Origin: JAAYCU01 sp964401335
GTDB lineage: Bacteria; Planctomycetota; Phycisphaerae; UBA1845; PWPN01
Direction of reading: 5' to 3'
Assembly (NCBI GenBank): GCA_964401335.1
Contig: CAYNYK010000005.1
Location: 15,389-79,388, forward strand
Length of the DNA: 64,000 nt
Shown here piece after piece: positions 33,956 to 42,606 of this stretch. Numbering within the stretch: the stretch's first letter is position 1; every line of letters begins with the position of its first letter. The translations under genes were made by a program, and so were the position numbers. The notes beneath the pieces are model-generated. The model was given only the letters and a program-made list of their open reading frames with translations, did not search any database and had not been told where the DNA came from.

Positions 33956-35494
33956 TCACGGCGTAAGGCCAACATTCACGTTGGGCCACGGACTGCGGTC
34001 CACTTTGCTCTTGCTCGGTTCGTTATGCAGTTCGTATCCGAAATTCAAACCCGTATAGAACTGGTACGGGAACACGCCGCGAATAATCCGTCCGAACACC
34101 TGATCCACCCAATCGCCGGTCGCGGCCAATCCGGAGGTCGGCACGTAAATAATGTCGCCGTCGGCCAGGAAGAAATCGAAACGCAGGTTGGCGAAATCCG
34201 GCTGGGGACCGGCCTTGGCCCGCGGACTCGGATTGCGCAGCCCCCGCAGATCCATGACGGTGGCCTCGGGTACGGGCAAACCTTTGCGGCGAATGATCAG
34301 GATTTCCTTATCGCTGGCCCGCGGATTCACCCCCCCGGCGGCGGCGATGGCCTGGAAAACGGTCATGGGCATCATCTCGGTGATCATTCCGGGGCCGTTG
34401 ACCTCGCCGAGTACGAAGAATTTCTGCGGGGCCCACTGGTTCATCTGGACGGTGACGCTGATCTCCGGCAGATCCACCTGGGCATAGGCGGTCTCGATAT
34501 CGACCTTGAGCTGCTGGACCGTTTTCCCATAGGCCAGCACCTCGCCAATAAAAGGCAGATCGAGCGTGCCGTCGGGCTTGACCGGGATTAAACGCGACTG
34601 CCCACGAGGCGCGGTGGTAATGGCCGTTTTCAATTCGGCGATCTTGATGTTGGCCTGCTTGATTGTGACGGTGAGTTCCGGCTTGTTCAGATACTTGCCG
34701 TACAGCTCCTGCAATACGTCCTGCAATTTGCCCGCGGTCATCCCCGCCTGCTCGATGACGATAGGGCGGGTTTTCCAGCGCTGCTGGACCGCGTCGTATT
34801 CATAGCGTTCCCGGCGGGTCGCGGTTAACAGGGCATCGACAATACAGGGGTACAGCATTTCCCCGTTTTCGTTGGTCGGGACCATCTCCTCGAGCGGGGA
34901 TTCCGTACCGTCGGAAGTTCGCTTGACCCAACGGCCGTCGAGCATGCGCATCACTTCAAAATCGCACGGCTCCCATTGTCTACCTTCCGGAGCGTCGGGC
35001 ACATAGCGTTCCCAGTGCAGGTCCTTATCCTGTTGAAAATGGAACGGGCCCAGGCCTCGTTCGCCGCGCGTCACCACGGGCACTTCGCCCACCAGTTGCA
35101 ACCGGATGGTTCCGTCGCTGTTGACGGTAACCTCCTGATCGTATTTGGAATGGAATGGGAAATTAATGCTGATAACGTCCTGGACCTTGAGCCGGTAGCG
35201 ATCGATGGACACCTCGGTACGGACGTGATAGATGATTTCCAGCACGTCGCCGATGTTGAGCCGATAGTCGGGGAAAACGGTGCATACCGCCGGGTGGTAG
35301 GTACCGAATCCCGGTTTGACCGGATCCTCGGGCGCGGCCGCCGCCGGCCGATTGAAAGGCTGAGCAAATTCCCGCGGCTCAGAATTAGGCGTCTGCTGTT
35401 TTTCGGTACTGGCACAGGCTCCGATCCAGCAGGTCGCCGCCATAGTTGCGCACAGGACGACCCGCCGGCCGGTTTTATGGAATGATGAACGCAT
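33956..35494 (-). CDS. Wza-type outer-membrane polysaccharide export lipoprotein
   Basis: The 512-residue protein has a lipoprotein signal with lipobox WIGAC and Cys27. The poly_export (PES) domain appears twice in parts: YRLNIGDVLEIIYHV and VNSDGTIRLQLVGEVPV at the N-terminus, VKPDGTLDLPFIGEVLAYG in the middle, followed by a SLBB domain (FFVLGEVNGPGMITEMMPMT) and GDIIYVP. An insert of about 100 residues splits the PES domain, so the protein is longer than typical Wza (about 380). It overlaps the end of the SPOR gene by 20 bases. GGAG precedes the ATG. Confidence 0.9.
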   Translation of the reverse strand: MRSSFHKTGRRVVLCATMAATCWIGACASTEKQQTPNSEPREFAQPFNRPAAAAPEDPVKPGFGTYHPAVCTVFPDYRLNIGDVLEIIYHVRTEVSIDRYRLKVQDVISINFPFHSKYDQEVTVNSDGTIRLQLVGEVPVVTRGERGLGPFHFQQDKDLHWERYVPDAPEGRQWEPCDFEVMRMLDGRWVKRTSDGTESPLEEMVPTNENGEMLYPCIVDALLTATRRERYEYDAVQQRWKTRPIVIEQAGMTAGKLQDVLQELYGKYLNKPELTVTIKQANIKIAELKTAITTAPRGQSRLIPVKPDGTLDLPFIGEVLAYGKTVQQLKVDIETAYAQVDLPEISVTVQMNQWAPQKFFVLGEVNGPGMITEMMPMTVFQAIAAAGGVNPRASDKEILIIRRKGLPVPEATVMDLRGLRNPSPRAKAGPQPDFANLRFDFFLADGDIIYVPTSGLAATGDWVDQVFGRIIRGVFPYQFYTGLNFGYELHNEPSKSKVDRSPWPNVNVGLTP

Positions 35495-36284
35495 CCGGAT
35501 AACTCCGCTTCACGCGGTTCAGTCCCTGGACGGCCTCCCCGTAGGAGGGATAGCGACCGACCATGACGACCCACAATGACTGGTTATTACGCGGCAGAAA
35601 CTCCTGCACCGCGTTAAATCCTTTAGCCCGCAACTCCTGAACCTTGCTTTCCGCGCGATCAGCGCTGCTGTAAGCAGCAAGTTGTATCGCGTAATAATCG
35701 TGTCGCCAACTGGCCAACCGCCGGGCGTCGGCGGCCATCGGGCTGTCACGGAACTTACGCAGAATCTGACCAAACTGAAACACCGCCTCGCGCCACTGAC
35801 CATTGCGCTGCAAGGCGACGCCCGCGCAATAAAGCATCTTATCCTTGGGCGGCTGGTCGGGAAGGTCGGGCAGGGCCTGCACGTAAAGCTCACCCGCCCG
35901 GGCCCAATTTCCCGCCTGGTATGCGATAGCCGCCAATGAAGCACGGCAACGGGCGGTTAAATCCGTTCGCTGGCTTTTCTGGATCGCTCGCTCAAAATCC
36001 TGTTCCGCCTCGCGCGGCGACTTACTCATTAATCGGCAAAGACCTCGCAGATAATAAGCTTCCGATATTTCGACGGCCTGATCGTAATCTTTGATAAGGC
36101 GGTCAAGTTCGGTGGCGGCGGCCCGGAATTCCCCGCGTTGATATAATCCTGCGGTCCGTTGTAACGCCTGTTTTTCAGCTTCCGGAAGACTGGTGCATCC
36201 AATAACGATAAGCAACAATACTGAAAAGCCGGTGATGCACAACCTGGAAAGCGCGAACGAATTAAACCATCGGCGGCTTTTCAT
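35475..36284 (-). CDS. TPR/SPOR lipoprotein, first gene of the exopolysaccharide operon
   Basis: The 269-residue protein has a lipoprotein signal with lipobox IVIGC, TPR-like helical repeats (about residues 35-180), and a C-terminal SPOR domain (YYAIQLAAYSSADRAESKVQEL) of the kind that binds denuded peptidoglycan. AGAAGG nine bases before ATG 36284 favours it over the in-frame TTG at 36293. It likely places the export machinery at the cell wall. Confidence 0.85.
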   Translation of the reverse strand: MKSRRWFNSFALSRLCITGFSVLLLIVIGCTSLPEAEKQALQRTAGLYQRGEFRAAATELDRLIKDYDQAVEISEAYYLRGLCRLMSKSPREAEQDFERAIQKSQRTDLTARCRASLAAIAYQAGNWARAGELYVQALPDLPDQPPKDKMLYCAGVALQRNGQWREAVFQFGQILRKFRDSPMAADARRLASWRHDYYAIQLAAYSSADRAESKVQELRAKGFNAVQEFLPRNNQSLWVVMVGRYPSYGEAVQGLNRVKRSYPDAFIIP

Positions 36285-36346
36285 GCGGATCAACCTTCTT
36301 CCCCAATTTCAAAGCAGCTTTTTCGAAAGCTTATCTATGTTCATAA

Positions 36347-36391
36347 TTTATAGGAAAATCGTTGGACGTCCAATAACTAATCCACTAAGAT
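36347..36391. promoter_or_regulatory. Compact divergent promoter with a shared palindromic -35 element
   Basis: TTGGACGTCCAA (36362-36373) is a perfect 12-bp palindrome that gives a TTGGAC -35 box on both strands. On the plus strand TAAGAT follows after 18 bases (36386-36391); on the minus strand TATAAA follows after 15 bases (36352-36347). It would serve the acyl-CoA ligase on one side and the exopolysaccharide operon on the other, with a single site available for a shared regulator. Confidence 0.5.
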
Positions 36392-36427
36392 TTGTTTTTA
36401 CATTTTCAAAGAGGCGAAAAACCGTCA

Positions 36428-37900
36428 ATGCTTATCAATATGCTTCTTGAACATACCCGTCGTCAGCCGAAGCGAATCGTCGCTCAGGATTCGTTCCGCA
36501 GTCTGACCAGTACGCAGCTATGCACATTTGCCCAGACCATGCGTTCCTTAATCCAGAGTGAAACCCGCTGTGAGCGTGTGGGTGTTATGTTGCCTGCCTC
36601 GGTTGCCGGTTTGGGAACCTTACTGGGTTGTCTGTGGGCCGGCAAAACCATCGTACCATTGAATTTTCTATTGAAACCAGAAGAATTGCGGGTCATTCTC
36701 CATGATGCAGAGATCGACCTTGTGATATCCACTGAACATTTCGCTTCTTTAGCTGAATCATTTCCCGTGCGTACCCTCTTTCTGGAGTGTGCTGGTTTAA
36801 GACGACGTTATCTATGGTCCCGCGTACGCCGAACGCCTGATCCCCCCCTCAAGAAACCGCAAGACATCGCCGCGATCGTTTATACTTCCGGAACCAGCGG
36901 GCAACCGAAAGGCGTTTGTCTGACTTACGAGAATTTTCTGTCCAATTCACGGGCGGCGATTGAACACATGCGAATGGGACCTGAAAACCATTTTCTAGGC
37001 GTGCTGCCGTCATTCCACGTTTTCGGGCTGACGGTTCTGATTTTTATACCGGTGGTTCTGGGGGCGTCGGTTACCTTTGTGCCCCGCTTCTCCCCGCAAG
37101 CCGCGTACAAGGTAATCCGGGAGACGGATGTTTCCATCATCATGGCCGTTCCCAGTATGTTCGCGGCCATCGCCCGCCTCAAGGATCTTGATCGAAACGA
37201 TTTCGGCCGTATCCGGCTGGCGGTCAGCGGCGGAGAACCTCTGTCAAGAGGTATATATGATCTGTTTGGTGAGCGCACCGGGCTGACCCTCCTGGAAGGT
37301 TACGGCATGACCGAGACCTCGCCGATCATCTCCGTGGACGTACCCTGGAACCATCGCGTCGGTACGGTGGGTACCCCCTTGCCGGGAGTGGAAATCCAGG
37401 TTCGCGACAACGCCGGAAAGACTTTGGGAGCCGGCCGCGAGGGCGAACTTTTCGTCCGTGGTCCGCTGGTGATGAAGGGTTATCACCACAAACCGTCCGA
37501 AACCGCCGAGATAATCGGTCCGGACGGGTGGTTACGCACGGGAGACATTGTCCGCATCGAGGAAGATCGTCATATCCGCATCACCGGCCGGGCCAAGGAA
37601 CTCATTATCGTCGGCGGAGAGAACGTGTATCCACGTGAAGTGGAAAACGTGCTGGAGCGGCATCCGGCGGTGGCGGCGGCGGCCGTGGTCGGTCAGGCCG
37701 ATAAAAGCCGCGGGGAAGCGGTGATCGCGTACGTAAGTCTGGAGGAAGGCGTTGAGACAACTCCCCAGGTCTTACGCGAGTATTGCCGGGAACATCTGGC
37801 CGGTTACAAGGTACCTCGCGAAGTACATATCATCCGCGAGCTGCCCCGCGGCCCGACGGGGAAAATCCTCAAGCGTCAGCTCGGCCATATCGCGGAATGA
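36428..37900 (+). CDS. AMP-forming acyl-CoA synthetase (long-chain type)
   Basis: The 490-residue enzyme is an ANL-family ligase that activates a carboxylate with ATP and transfers it to CoA. It shows YTSGTSGQPKG (A3), LLEGYGMTETSP (A5), GWLRTGD (A7), RAKELIIVGGENVYPREVE (A8), and GPTGKILKRQL with the catalytic Lys (A10). ATG 36428 is preferred over one at 36392 because homology begins soon after it. It may be an o-succinylbenzoate- or fatty-acid-type ligase; the substrate is not deducible. Divergent to the exopolysaccharide operon. Confidence 0.9.
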   Translation: MLINMLLEHTRRQPKRIVAQDSFRSLTSTQLCTFAQTMRSLIQSETRCERVGVMLPASVAGLGTLLGCLWAGKTIVPLNFLLKPEELRVILHDAEIDLVISTEHFASLAESFPVRTLFLECAGLRRRYLWSRVRRTPDPPLKKPQDIAAIVYTSGTSGQPKGVCLTYENFLSNSRAAIEHMRMGPENHFLGVLPSFHVFGLTVLIFIPVVLGASVTFVPRFSPQAAYKVIRETDVSIIMAVPSMFAAIARLKDLDRNDFGRIRLAVSGGEPLSRGIYDLFGERTGLTLLEGYGMTETSPIISVDVPWNHRVGTVGTPLPGVEIQVRDNAGKTLGAGREGELFVRGPLVMKGYHHKPSETAEIIGPDGWLRTGDIVRIEEDRHIRITGRAKELIIVGGENVYPREVENVLERHPAVAAAAVVGQADKSRGEAVIAYVSLEEGVETTPQVLREYCREHLAGYKVPREVHIIRELPRGPTGKILKRQLGHIAE

Positions 37901-37974
37901 GGCTTGACCAACGTTTCCTGTTGACAGCCCGGTAGGATATAATAGATTCAGCAAATGGAGGCTGAGCCGGCCGC

Positions 37975-38937
37975 ATGTCCTACTTGTTTCCCAAAGAGGA
38001 ATTGGTTGCCACCCTTCGATGCCGCCATGGCGCGCTGCTACCCTGCAAGCTGGATTGGCCGGTGTATAAAATCTGCTATTGGAGCGGCGATCCGAGCGAT
38101 GCACGGCCGCCGGGAGCCAACGAATGGAAAGACACCTGGGGTGTGACCTGGCGGAAGGAATCGCCGGACCCAGCCATGATGCCGTTTCCCGTCGCTCACC
38201 CCCTCGCCGATTCGCTGGATCTGCTGAACCGCCACCCGTGGCCGAATCCCGAGGATCCGCATCTGTTCGCCGACCTAGCCAATCTTCGCCACCCGGACCA
38301 TCAACTGTTGATTGGCGAGCACCGTTTTACGCTCTACGAGCGGGCCTGGCTGCTGACAGGCATGCAGCATCTGGCCGAGGCGGTTAATACGGACCCCGGC
38401 GGCGTGGATGAATTGTTTGACCGAATTGGGACTTTCGAATCAGTCATTGCCCGGCGATACATCCAGTTGGGTGTGGAGGCAGCCTGGATCATGGACGATT
38501 ACGGTATGAGCTCCATGGCGAATTTCGCGCCCCAAACCTGGCGGCGGTATATCAAACCGCACCTGCGGAAAATCGTGGAGTGCTATCATGAGGCGGGCAT
38601 ACTGGTCTTTTTGCACAGTTGCGGGAATGTCACTCCGCTCATTCATGATTTTCTGGAATTGGAAATCGATGCACTTGATCCACTGCAACCGGCTTGCAAT
38701 CGATTGGATCATATTCGCCGGCAGACCACCGGGCGGATGTGTCTGTGCGGAGGGGTCTCTTCGTCCGTGATGTTGGCCGACAACGTGGAACGTACAAAGG
38801 CCGACACGCTTCGACGGATTGAGGAACTGGGCGCGGAAGGCGGATATATTGTCGGGCCGGACGACGATTGGGACTATCCGGCCTCGGCCCACCAGGCCAT
38901 GTTGGCGGCGGTCGAGCATTATCGGTATCCGGAATAA
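37975..38937 (+). CDS. Uroporphyrinogen decarboxylase-family protein (methyltransferase-like)
   Basis: The 320-residue protein belongs to the URO-D superfamily that includes cobalamin-dependent methyltransferases. Visible strings are DDYGMSSMANFAPQTWRRYI, HEAGILVFLHSCGNVTPLI (the HxCG zinc-type motif) and CLCGGVSSSVML. True HemE signatures at the N-terminus are missing, so a role in heme synthesis is unlikely. Proteins of this group are numerous in Planctomycetota and of unknown substrate. A TATAAT box at 37938-37943 could be its -10 element. Confidence 0.85.
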   Translation: MSYLFPKEELVATLRCRHGALLPCKLDWPVYKICYWSGDPSDARPPGANEWKDTWGVTWRKESPDPAMMPFPVAHPLADSLDLLNRHPWPNPEDPHLFADLANLRHPDHQLLIGEHRFTLYERAWLLTGMQHLAEAVNTDPGGVDELFDRIGTFESVIARRYIQLGVEAAWIMDDYGMSSMANFAPQTWRRYIKPHLRKIVECYHEAGILVFLHSCGNVTPLIHDFLELEIDALDPLQPACNRLDHIRRQTTGRMCLCGGVSSSVMLADNVERTKADTLRRIEELGAEGGYIVGPDDDWDYPASAHQAMLAAVEHYRYPE

Positions 38938-38994
38938 ACCCCCCGGCATCAGCCGGAGCAACGAGGACGGGATGCAACCCGCGGGAGAACAAAA

Positions 38995-39447
38995 ATGGAA
39001 CTGATCACGCAATTTTCGATCATGTTGGTGAACAAACCGGGCGTGCTGGCCCAGGTAACCCGGACCCTGGCTCAGGCGAGGATCAATATCGTAGCCATGA
39101 CCATGATGGATTCGAGCGAGCACGGCGTGCTACGGGTCGTGGCGGAGGAGGTCAACCATGTGCGAACGGCCCTGGCCCCCCTCAACCTGCCGACGACCGA
39201 GACGGAAGTGTTATTGGTGGACATGTCCAACCGGGCGGGAGCTTTGGCGGACGTTTGTGGGAAGCTGGCCGAAGCTCATATCAACATTAATTACGCCTAC
39301 TGCACCACGGGGGCCCGGGGCGGTAAGGCGACGGCCGTGTTCAAGGTATCGGATGTCAAAAAAGCAATGAAGGTGCTCAAACCGTCGCAGCGCAAGCTCA
39401 GCGACGAGAAGCATCGGCTGCGGCGGCCACCGGCGGGGCGCGGTTGA
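38995..39447 (+). CDS. Tandem ACT-domain protein
   Basis: The 150-residue protein consists of two ACT domains: residues 3-70 (ITQFSIMLVNKPGVLAQVTR) and 71-140 (EVLLVDMSNRAGALADVCGK). Each has the Gly at the usual ligand-binding turn. No enzyme domain is attached, so it is probably an amino-acid-sensing regulator acting by protein contact. GGGAG is found before the ATG. It lies 57 bases after the URO-D-family gene and may share its transcript. Confidence 0.9.
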   Translation: MELITQFSIMLVNKPGVLAQVTRTLAQARINIVAMTMMDSSEHGVLRVVAEEVNHVRTALAPLNLPTTETEVLLVDMSNRAGALADVCGKLAEAHININYAYCTTGARGGKATAVFKVSDVKKAMKVLKPSQRKLSDEKHRLRRPPAGRG

Positions 39448-39481
39448 ACCGTCTGATCCGTATTCGACCGGCCGATTTCGA

Positions 39482-40192
39482 TCACGACAGCTCCTTGATG
39501 CGCAGGTTGCGGAATTCAACCCGATGATCGTGACCGCAGATGGCGATATGGCCGGTCTTGTTGTGCAGGCCGACGAAATCATAACCGTGCATCTTCACCG
39601 GGCCGATGGTGTCCATGTCAACATCCAGAAGAAGAGTCCCGTTCAACGTCACCCGGACGCGCGAGCCTTTCGCCTCTATTTCCATGGCGTTCCACTCGCC
39701 CACGGGCTTCATGTGGCCGCGCTTGGCCGCCGCGGCCCCGTAAACCGAACCGTTAAACTGCTCCGGAGCGAGGTTCTGGTATTCGGGAAAGCTGTCGTCG
39801 AGGATTTGAATCTCCAGACCGGTCACGGCCGGCGGCAGCTTGTCGTCGATGGCCGCGCGGATGCCGACGCCGTTGTTGCCGCCCGGCTCCAGCCGGTATT
39901 CGAGGCGAAGAATGAAGTCGCTGTATTCCCGTTCGGTGTACAGAGCGTCGTGGGCGCTCTTTTTGCAGACAAGGATCCCGTCAACCGCTTCGTAATCCTC
40001 GGCCGGCCCCTGCCAGCCGTTCAGCGTTTTCCCGTCAAAGAGGCTGACAAAACCCTCCTCATCGGCTCCTGGCGATGCCTCCCGGCTGGCGGCAGGCGTA
40101 GGTTCCGGCGTGGGAACGGCCGGCTCTTCGCGACGGGAGCAGGCCGTACCGATCAACAATAACACGATCACGGTCATAGCATGGCGGTACAC
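39482..40192 (-). CDS. DUF1080 (3-keto-disaccharide hydrolase-like) lipoprotein
   Basis: The 236-residue protein has a lipobox IGTAC with Cys18 and one DUF1080 domain: FVSLFDGKTLNGWQG at the beginning, YSDFILRLEYRLEPGGNNGVGIRA in the middle and FVGLHNKTGHIAICGHDHRVEFRNLRI-type ending. Members bind or cleave 3-keto sugars at the cell surface. The start is GTG 40192, eight bases after AGGAGG. Confidence 0.9.
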   Translation of the reverse strand: MYRHAMTVIVLLLIGTACSRREEPAVPTPEPTPAASREASPGADEEGFVSLFDGKTLNGWQGPAEDYEAVDGILVCKKSAHDALYTEREYSDFILRLEYRLEPGGNNGVGIRAAIDDKLPPAVTGLEIQILDDSFPEYQNLAPEQFNGSVYGAAAAKRGHMKPVGEWNAMEIEAKGSRVRVTLNGTLLLDVDMDTIGPVKMHGYDFVGLHNKTGHIAICGHDHRVEFRNLRIKELS

Positions 40193-40305
40193 GTGGCAAT
40201 CCTCCTGTGCATAGATGAGTCTGGAAGGGGTTTATTCTCCACGGCAGGACAAAGCAAGGCAATTGTGGTCGGGCGGTGCGTACATTAGATGATCCACACG
40301 CGGTA

Positions 40306-40346
40306 TACCCGCGGGTGGAGCGGAAAAACCGCCTCACCCGCGGGTA
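40306..40346. terminator. Strong hairpin between HEAT and DUF1080 genes
   Basis: TACCCGCGGGTG (40306-40317) and CACCCGCGGGTA (40335-40346) are perfect inverted copies; inner GCGG/CCGC pairs extend the stem and five A make the loop. It lies 22 bases after the HEAT gene on the minus strand. No T run follows, so it may pause or protect the transcript rather than be a classical terminator. Confidence 0.6.
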
Positions 40347-40367
40347 AACCATCATACCGAAGCAGAT

Positions 40368-41135
40368 TCAAAGACTCTGCAAAGCAAGTTCGGCCGCCTT
40401 TTTCTGGGCGGGGTGGTCGCATTTGCAGGCCTTGATCGCCTCGTAGATTTTTTTGGCGTCGGCTTTCTTGCCCGCTTTCGCCAGAGTCTCCGCCAGACGC
40501 ACGCGGGCCTTGGCCGTCCGAGTCTTGGTCATCGGGCACGGGCACTGGGCCATGGCGACGATGAGCGCGTCGTTGGCCGGTTCGGGATAATTGGCCAACA
40601 TCTCGACGGCCGCCAGACGTACTTCCGGATCATAGGTCTCGTCGTCGGCCAATTTTTGCAAGGCCGCCAATGCGTCCGGGCAATGCCGCCGGCCGAGCGA
40701 GCCGACCACGCCGATCAGAAATTCGGGACCGACCTCGCCAAGGGCATCAATCAAGGCCTTGGTGGCTGCCGGCGACGGGTTATACGCCAACGCGCAACGG
40801 GCGGCCTCACGTACCTCGAGTTTCTTCATGGCCTCGACAAGAAAGGGTATTTCCGCGTCGCCGGCCACGTATTGCAAAATACGAGTGATCGCCGTTCGTT
40901 GCACGGCGGCCGGATAGAGCGGCCTTTGTGTCGGCGGGCGGTTCGGCTTGGAAGGGGGAACTTCCACCGTGCGGGAAAGCTCCGCGCACACGGCGGCGGC
41001 CAGGGCGGCCCGTTCGTTTTCGGCGCCCGGCCGGGTGGCCTTCATCGCTTCCTGGACCTGCTCGAACAAAAGTTTGTACGCCTGCGATTCATCAGCGTCA
41101 CGTAATTGGGTTAACAGTTGCTCAACGGATTGCAT
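40368..41135 (-). CDS. HEAT-repeat protein
   Basis: The 255-residue protein is built from helical repeats of the HEAT/PBS-lyase type (about residues 85-210: EIPFLVEAMKKLEVREAARCAL, ALIDALGEVGPEFLIGVVGS). It has no signal peptide. GAGG is nine bases before the ATG. It lies just downstream of the first Gfo/Idh/MocA gene on the same strand (59 bases). Likely a scaffold; partner unknown. Confidence 0.82.
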   Translation of the reverse strand: MQSVEQLLTQLRDADESQAYKLLFEQVQEAMKATRPGAENERAALAAAVCAELSRTVEVPPSKPNRPPTQRPLYPAAVQRTAITRILQYVAGDAEIPFLVEAMKKLEVREAARCALAYNPSPAATKALIDALGEVGPEFLIGVVGSLGRRHCPDALAALQKLADDETYDPEVRLAAVEMLANYPEPANDALIVAMAQCPCPMTKTRTAKARVRLAETLAKAGKKADAKKIYEAIKACKCDHPAQKKAAELALQSL

Positions 41136-41194
41136 GTTTTATTTCCTCATCTATAGGATTGGTTCATTTTCCTGTTTCCTGCACGACTTGTTTT

Positions 41195-42547
41195 TCACAG
41201 ATGCCAGGGGGCGCGCATCGGCCGGCTCATCATCCGGTTGGCCTCGGCATCACCGACGAATTCCTCCTTCTGCGGATCCCATTGCAACGGCCGATGCAGC
41301 CGGGCGGAGATATTGCCGATATGACAGATGGACACCGAGCGATGCCCGATGGCCACGTCGCAGATGCATCTTTCACGGCTGCGGATGCAATCCAGCCAGT
41401 TCTGATGGTGGTCGTCGCTCTTGTAAAGGCGGATGTCGTTGCCGCCCAACTCGATTTTGAGCAATTCCGGATCGGAGGCCTGGATTTCAATGCGGCTGAC
41501 GAAGATCCAGCCGTTGGTACCGGTGAACTTCACACCGTTGCCGAATTTCGTGCCGTCCTCGTAGGACTGTTCTTGAGTATGGCAGAACAAGTCGGTACCG
41601 TCGGCATATTTATAATGGATATCAAACTCACCGGCTACAGTGTGCGGCCCCTGGGCGTGGAAGGTCGCATTCGTGGCGTCGACATAAACCGGCCCGCTTT
41701 CGTCGGTGCCGAGACCCCACTGGGCAATATCGTTATGATGCGCGCCCCAATCGGTCAACACGCCGCCGGAATAATCATACATCCAGCGGAACTGGTAGTG
41801 CACCAAATTCTGGTGATAATCAACATAAGGCGCCGGCCCGAGCCAGAAATCCCAATCCAACTCCGGCGGTGGGGTAGTGGCGGGTTTCCATTGGCCGGCG
41901 TCCACGCCGTGCAGAACGGTATCCACTCGTTTTATCTTGCCAATCTTGCCGTTGCGGACGAGTTCGCAGGCCTGGCGGAAGCGGGCGTCCGAACGCTGCT
42001 GACTGCCTGTCTGGAAAACGGTGCCATAACGCCGGGCGGCGGCAACCATGGCCTTGCCTTCCTCGATGGTCAGGGTCAGCGGCTTTTCGCAATACACATC
42101 CTTGCCGGCCTCCATAGCCGCTATGGCAATCAGCGCGTGCCAGTGATCGGGGGTGACGACAAAGACCCCGTCGATATCCTTGCGATCGAGCAGGCGGCGA
42201 AAATCCTTGTAGACCCCAACGCGGCGCCCGGCCTTTGCCAGACATAAGCGGGCCGCCTCGTCCACGTGATTGCTGTCCACGTCGCAGACGGCGGCCACAT
42301 CAATCTGGTCTTTCAGACGTTCGAGGCAATTGTTGTCCAGGTGATGCCGACGACCAAGGTCGCCGGTACCGATGAATCCAACGACGATTTTTTCGCTTGG
42401 CAGTTTCGGTTTTTTATCATCCGCCATGACCAGCGCTCCTGTGCTTTGCACGGCCCGGGCATAGCCGGACAGGGCGGTGACGGCCGCCAATCCGCCGGCG
42501 GAATACTTGAGCAAATCCCTGCGGGCAATGGGTTTTTGTTCTTTCAC
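41195..42547 (-). CDS. Exported Gfo/Idh/MocA-family oxidoreductase, paralogue 1
   Basis: The 450-residue protein has a twin-arginine signal (ARRDLLKYSAGG) and a Rossmann domain: VVGFIGTGDLGRR, then DHWHALIAIAAMEAGKDVYC and EKPLTLTIEEG with the catalytic Lys of EKP. The C-terminal domain ends GRPMRAPWHL. Such proteins use bound NAD(P) to oxidise sugars or inositols in the periplasm. AAGGAG eight bases before GTG 42547 decides the start. It lies 59 bases after the second paralogue, forming a tandem pair. Confidence 0.9.
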   Translation of the reverse strand: MKEQKPIARRDLLKYSAGGLAAVTALSGYARAVQSTGALVMADDKKPKLPSEKIVVGFIGTGDLGRRHHLDNNCLERLKDQIDVAAVCDVDSNHVDEAARLCLAKAGRRVGVYKDFRRLLDRKDIDGVFVVTPDHWHALIAIAAMEAGKDVYCEKPLTLTIEEGKAMVAAARRYGTVFQTGSQQRSDARFRQACELVRNGKIGKIKRVDTVLHGVDAGQWKPATTPPPELDWDFWLGPAPYVDYHQNLVHYQFRWMYDYSGGVLTDWGAHHNDIAQWGLGTDESGPVYVDATNATFHAQGPHTVAGEFDIHYKYADGTDLFCHTQEQSYEDGTKFGNGVKFTGTNGWIFVSRIEIQASDPELLKIELGGNDIRLYKSDDHHQNWLDCIRSRERCICDVAIGHRSVSICHIGNISARLHRPLQWDPQKEEFVGDAEANRMMSRPMRAPWHL

Positions 42548-42606
42548 GGATAGCACTCCTTCTTTTGTAACAGTCCGCCCGGATCAAACCCGGGCATTGT
42601 CAGGTT

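Noticed and set aside
40928..42247. Plus-strand frame of 439 codons
   Set aside because: Antisense to the HEAT and Gfo/Idh/MocA genes, which are well supported on the other strand.
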